Source: Bacteroidales bacterium
Lineage (GTDB): Bacteria; Bacteroidota; Bacteroidia; Bacteroidales; PUMT01
DNA length: 15,449 nt
Assembly (NCBI GenBank): GCA_007132365.1
Contig: SLOS01000096.1
Span: 1 to 15,449, forward strand
Reading direction: 5' to 3'
In this document: positions 14,760 to 15,449 of the stretch, one piece after another
Layout of the letters: each line of letters opens with the position of its first letter
Numbering within the stretch: position 1 is the stretch's first letter
The notes under the pieces: model-generated
Database searches by the model: none
Seen by the model: only the letters and a program-made list of their open reading frames with translations
What the model was told of the DNA's origin: nothing
Translations under genes and position numbers: made by a program

Positions 14760-14821
14760 GCGAAAATCTGCGGTATTACACAGTTAATAGCGAAAATACG
14801 CTACCAGGTGAGGGATCTCAC
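14760..14821. promoter_or_regulatory. Candidate upstream activator sites (repeats) for the sigma-54 promoter
   Basis: GCGAAAAT occurs at 14760-14767 and 14790-14797, exactly 30 bp apart (about three helical turns). The second copy sits within the perfect dyad TAGCG-N6-CGCTA (14788-14803); the first is part of a looser one, GCGAAAATCTGCG. A further perfect dyad, GTGAG-N4-CTCAC, is at 14808-14821. Centres lie about 145-195 bp upstream of the predicted start site, the usual range for enhancer sites of sigma-54 activators. Short motifs; binding by the adjacent activator is inferred. Confidence 0.4.
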
Positions 14822-14864
14822 ATATAAAAAAGTAAGCAGAACTGATTGAACCAGCAGCGATCAA

Positions 14865-15449
14865 CTATTCCACTCCGTGCTTATCAGCCTTTGTTCTGAA
14901 TGTTGAGAGTGGCAGGTGCAAAAGTCTGGCAGCTTTTGTTTTATTGCCACCTGAGCGGGCAAGTGCAGCTTTCAGCAAATCCACCTCGGTTTTATCCAGG
15001 ATCTTCTCAAGATCCCAGGAGGACAGGCTTTTAGCCTCAGGTTCTGAAGGAAGCAGATATTCTGACGGAAGATGTTCAGGCCGGATTTCTTTACCGGGAA
15101 ATGTGAGGCAAAGTCGTTCAGTCAGATTTCTCAGTTCCCTGACATTCCCCGGCCAATTGTATTCCTGGAGAATCGAAATAACTGCAGGATCAGGCTTAAG
15201 TGGATTTGCCGGGCAAAACTCCCGTATAAATCTTTCTGTAAGAACGGGTATGTCCTCAGCACGGTCTCTAAGAGGTGGAATGTGGATAGGGATAACATTC
15301 AGCCTGTAGAACAGGTCATCACGAAACCGTCCTTCGGAGATAAGCTTTTTCAGATCATACTTGGTGGAAGTGATTAGTCTGACATCAATCTTAATGGTTT
15401 GTGAACTTCCGACAGGTTCTATTTCCTGTTCCTGGAGAACTCTTAGCAG
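14865..15449 (-). CDS. Sigma-54-dependent transcriptional activator (AAA+ enhancer-binding protein), C-terminal part cut by right window edge
   Basis: The last 194 residues of a bacterial enhancer-binding protein; the start, receiver or sensor domain, Walker A and GAFTGA loop lie beyond the right edge. The frame has no ATG near the edge and is open throughout. Visible parts: LLRVLQEQEIEPVGSSQ and VRLITSTKYDLKKLI (late AAA+ core), GRFRDDLFYRLNVIPIHIPP followed by LRDRAEDIP (conserved R-fingers and sensor region), YNWPGNVRELRNL (sensor II), and a C-terminal Fis-type helix-turn-helix, GGNKTKAARLLHLPLSTFRT, ending in KHGVE. Such proteins hydrolyse ATP to remodel the RNA polymerase-sigma-54 closed complex. 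The gene is transcribed toward the YceI operon, whose promoter has -24/-12 elements, so it is the prime candidate regulator. Whether it is an NtrC-type response regulator is not visible. Confidence 0.97.
   Translation of the reverse strand: MLRVLQEQEIEPVGSSQTIKIDVRLITSTKYDLKKLISEGRFRDDLFYRLNVIPIHIPPLRDRAEDIPVLTERFIREFCPANPLKPDPAVISILQEYNWPGNVRELRNLTERLCLTFPGKEIRPEHLPSEYLLPSEPEAKSLSSWDLEKILDKTEVDLLKAALARSGGNKTKAARLLHLPLSTFRTKADKHGVE

Larger units (their letters stand above)
14475..14864. other. 390-bp non-coding regulatory region between the sigma-54 activator and the YceI operon
   Basis: No credible coding sequence is seen. From right to left it holds an inverted repeat GTGAG-N4-CTCAC (14808-14821), an inverted repeat TAGCG-N6-CGCTA (14788-14803), two GCGAAAAT copies 30 bp apart, the -24/-12 promoter (14647-14632), and an AT-rich untranslated leader with a possible hairpin. 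No T-run terminator is seen after the activator stop codon, so read-through from the activator gene into the operon is possible. Confidence 0.6.

Overview
The window looks like chromosomal DNA of a Bacteroidota bacterium, most likely of the Bacteroidales/Marinilabiliales type. This rests on a TonB-dependent receptor with an N-terminal carboxypeptidase-regulatory-like domain, a GSCFA-family protein, secreted proteins whose signal peptides end in AQ, TAnnTTTG-type -7 promoter elements, and weak or absent Shine-Dalgarno sequences. All assignments come from reading the sequence and recalling family motifs; no database search was possible. I see no tRNA, rRNA, CRISPR array, insertion sequence, integrase or clear pseudogene.

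Layout. Positions 1-1177 (-) hold the N-terminal part of a TonB-dependent receptor cut by the left edge, preceded on the same strand by a GSCFA protein (1245-2258). Divergent from that pair is a YjbQ/UPF0047 protein (2420-2824, +), which converges on queG, the epoxyqueuosine reductase of tRNA queuosine synthesis (2900-3829, -). Two plus-strand genes follow: an unassigned polytopic membrane protein with an apparent internal duplication (3930-5042), and a secreted S9-family, DPP5-like dipeptidyl peptidase (5158-7206). A minus-strand Zn/Cd-type P1B ATPase without an N-terminal metal-binding domain (7291-9153) lies next. Divergent from it are a cystathionine-beta-synthase-like PLP enzyme (9398-10381) and a cystathionine gamma-lyase/synthase (10482-11618). 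Together these form a plausible reverse transsulfuration unit (homocysteine to cystathionine to cysteine). A hairpin with a T-run just before the first start codon may attenuate it.

The right third is the most interesting part. On the minus strand lie, in order of transcription, the C-terminal half of a sigma-54-dependent activator (15449-14865, cut by the right edge), a 390-bp non-coding region, two tandem secreted YceI-like proteins (14474-13884 and 13865-13191), and an outer-membrane beta-barrel/porin-like protein (12979-11681). The non-coding region contains a complete -24/-12 sigma-54 promoter (TGGCAC, 5 nt, TTGCT; 14647-14632) pointing at the YceI genes. Upstream of it are short direct and inverted repeats at distances typical of activator binding sites. 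The simplest reading is a regulator plus target envelope operon: the activator switches on a three-gene set of two periplasmic lipid-binding-fold proteins and one outer-membrane barrel through RNA polymerase-sigma-54. The function of the exported module is unknown; handling of a lipophilic or isoprenoid-like ligand, or an envelope stress response, are inferences only.
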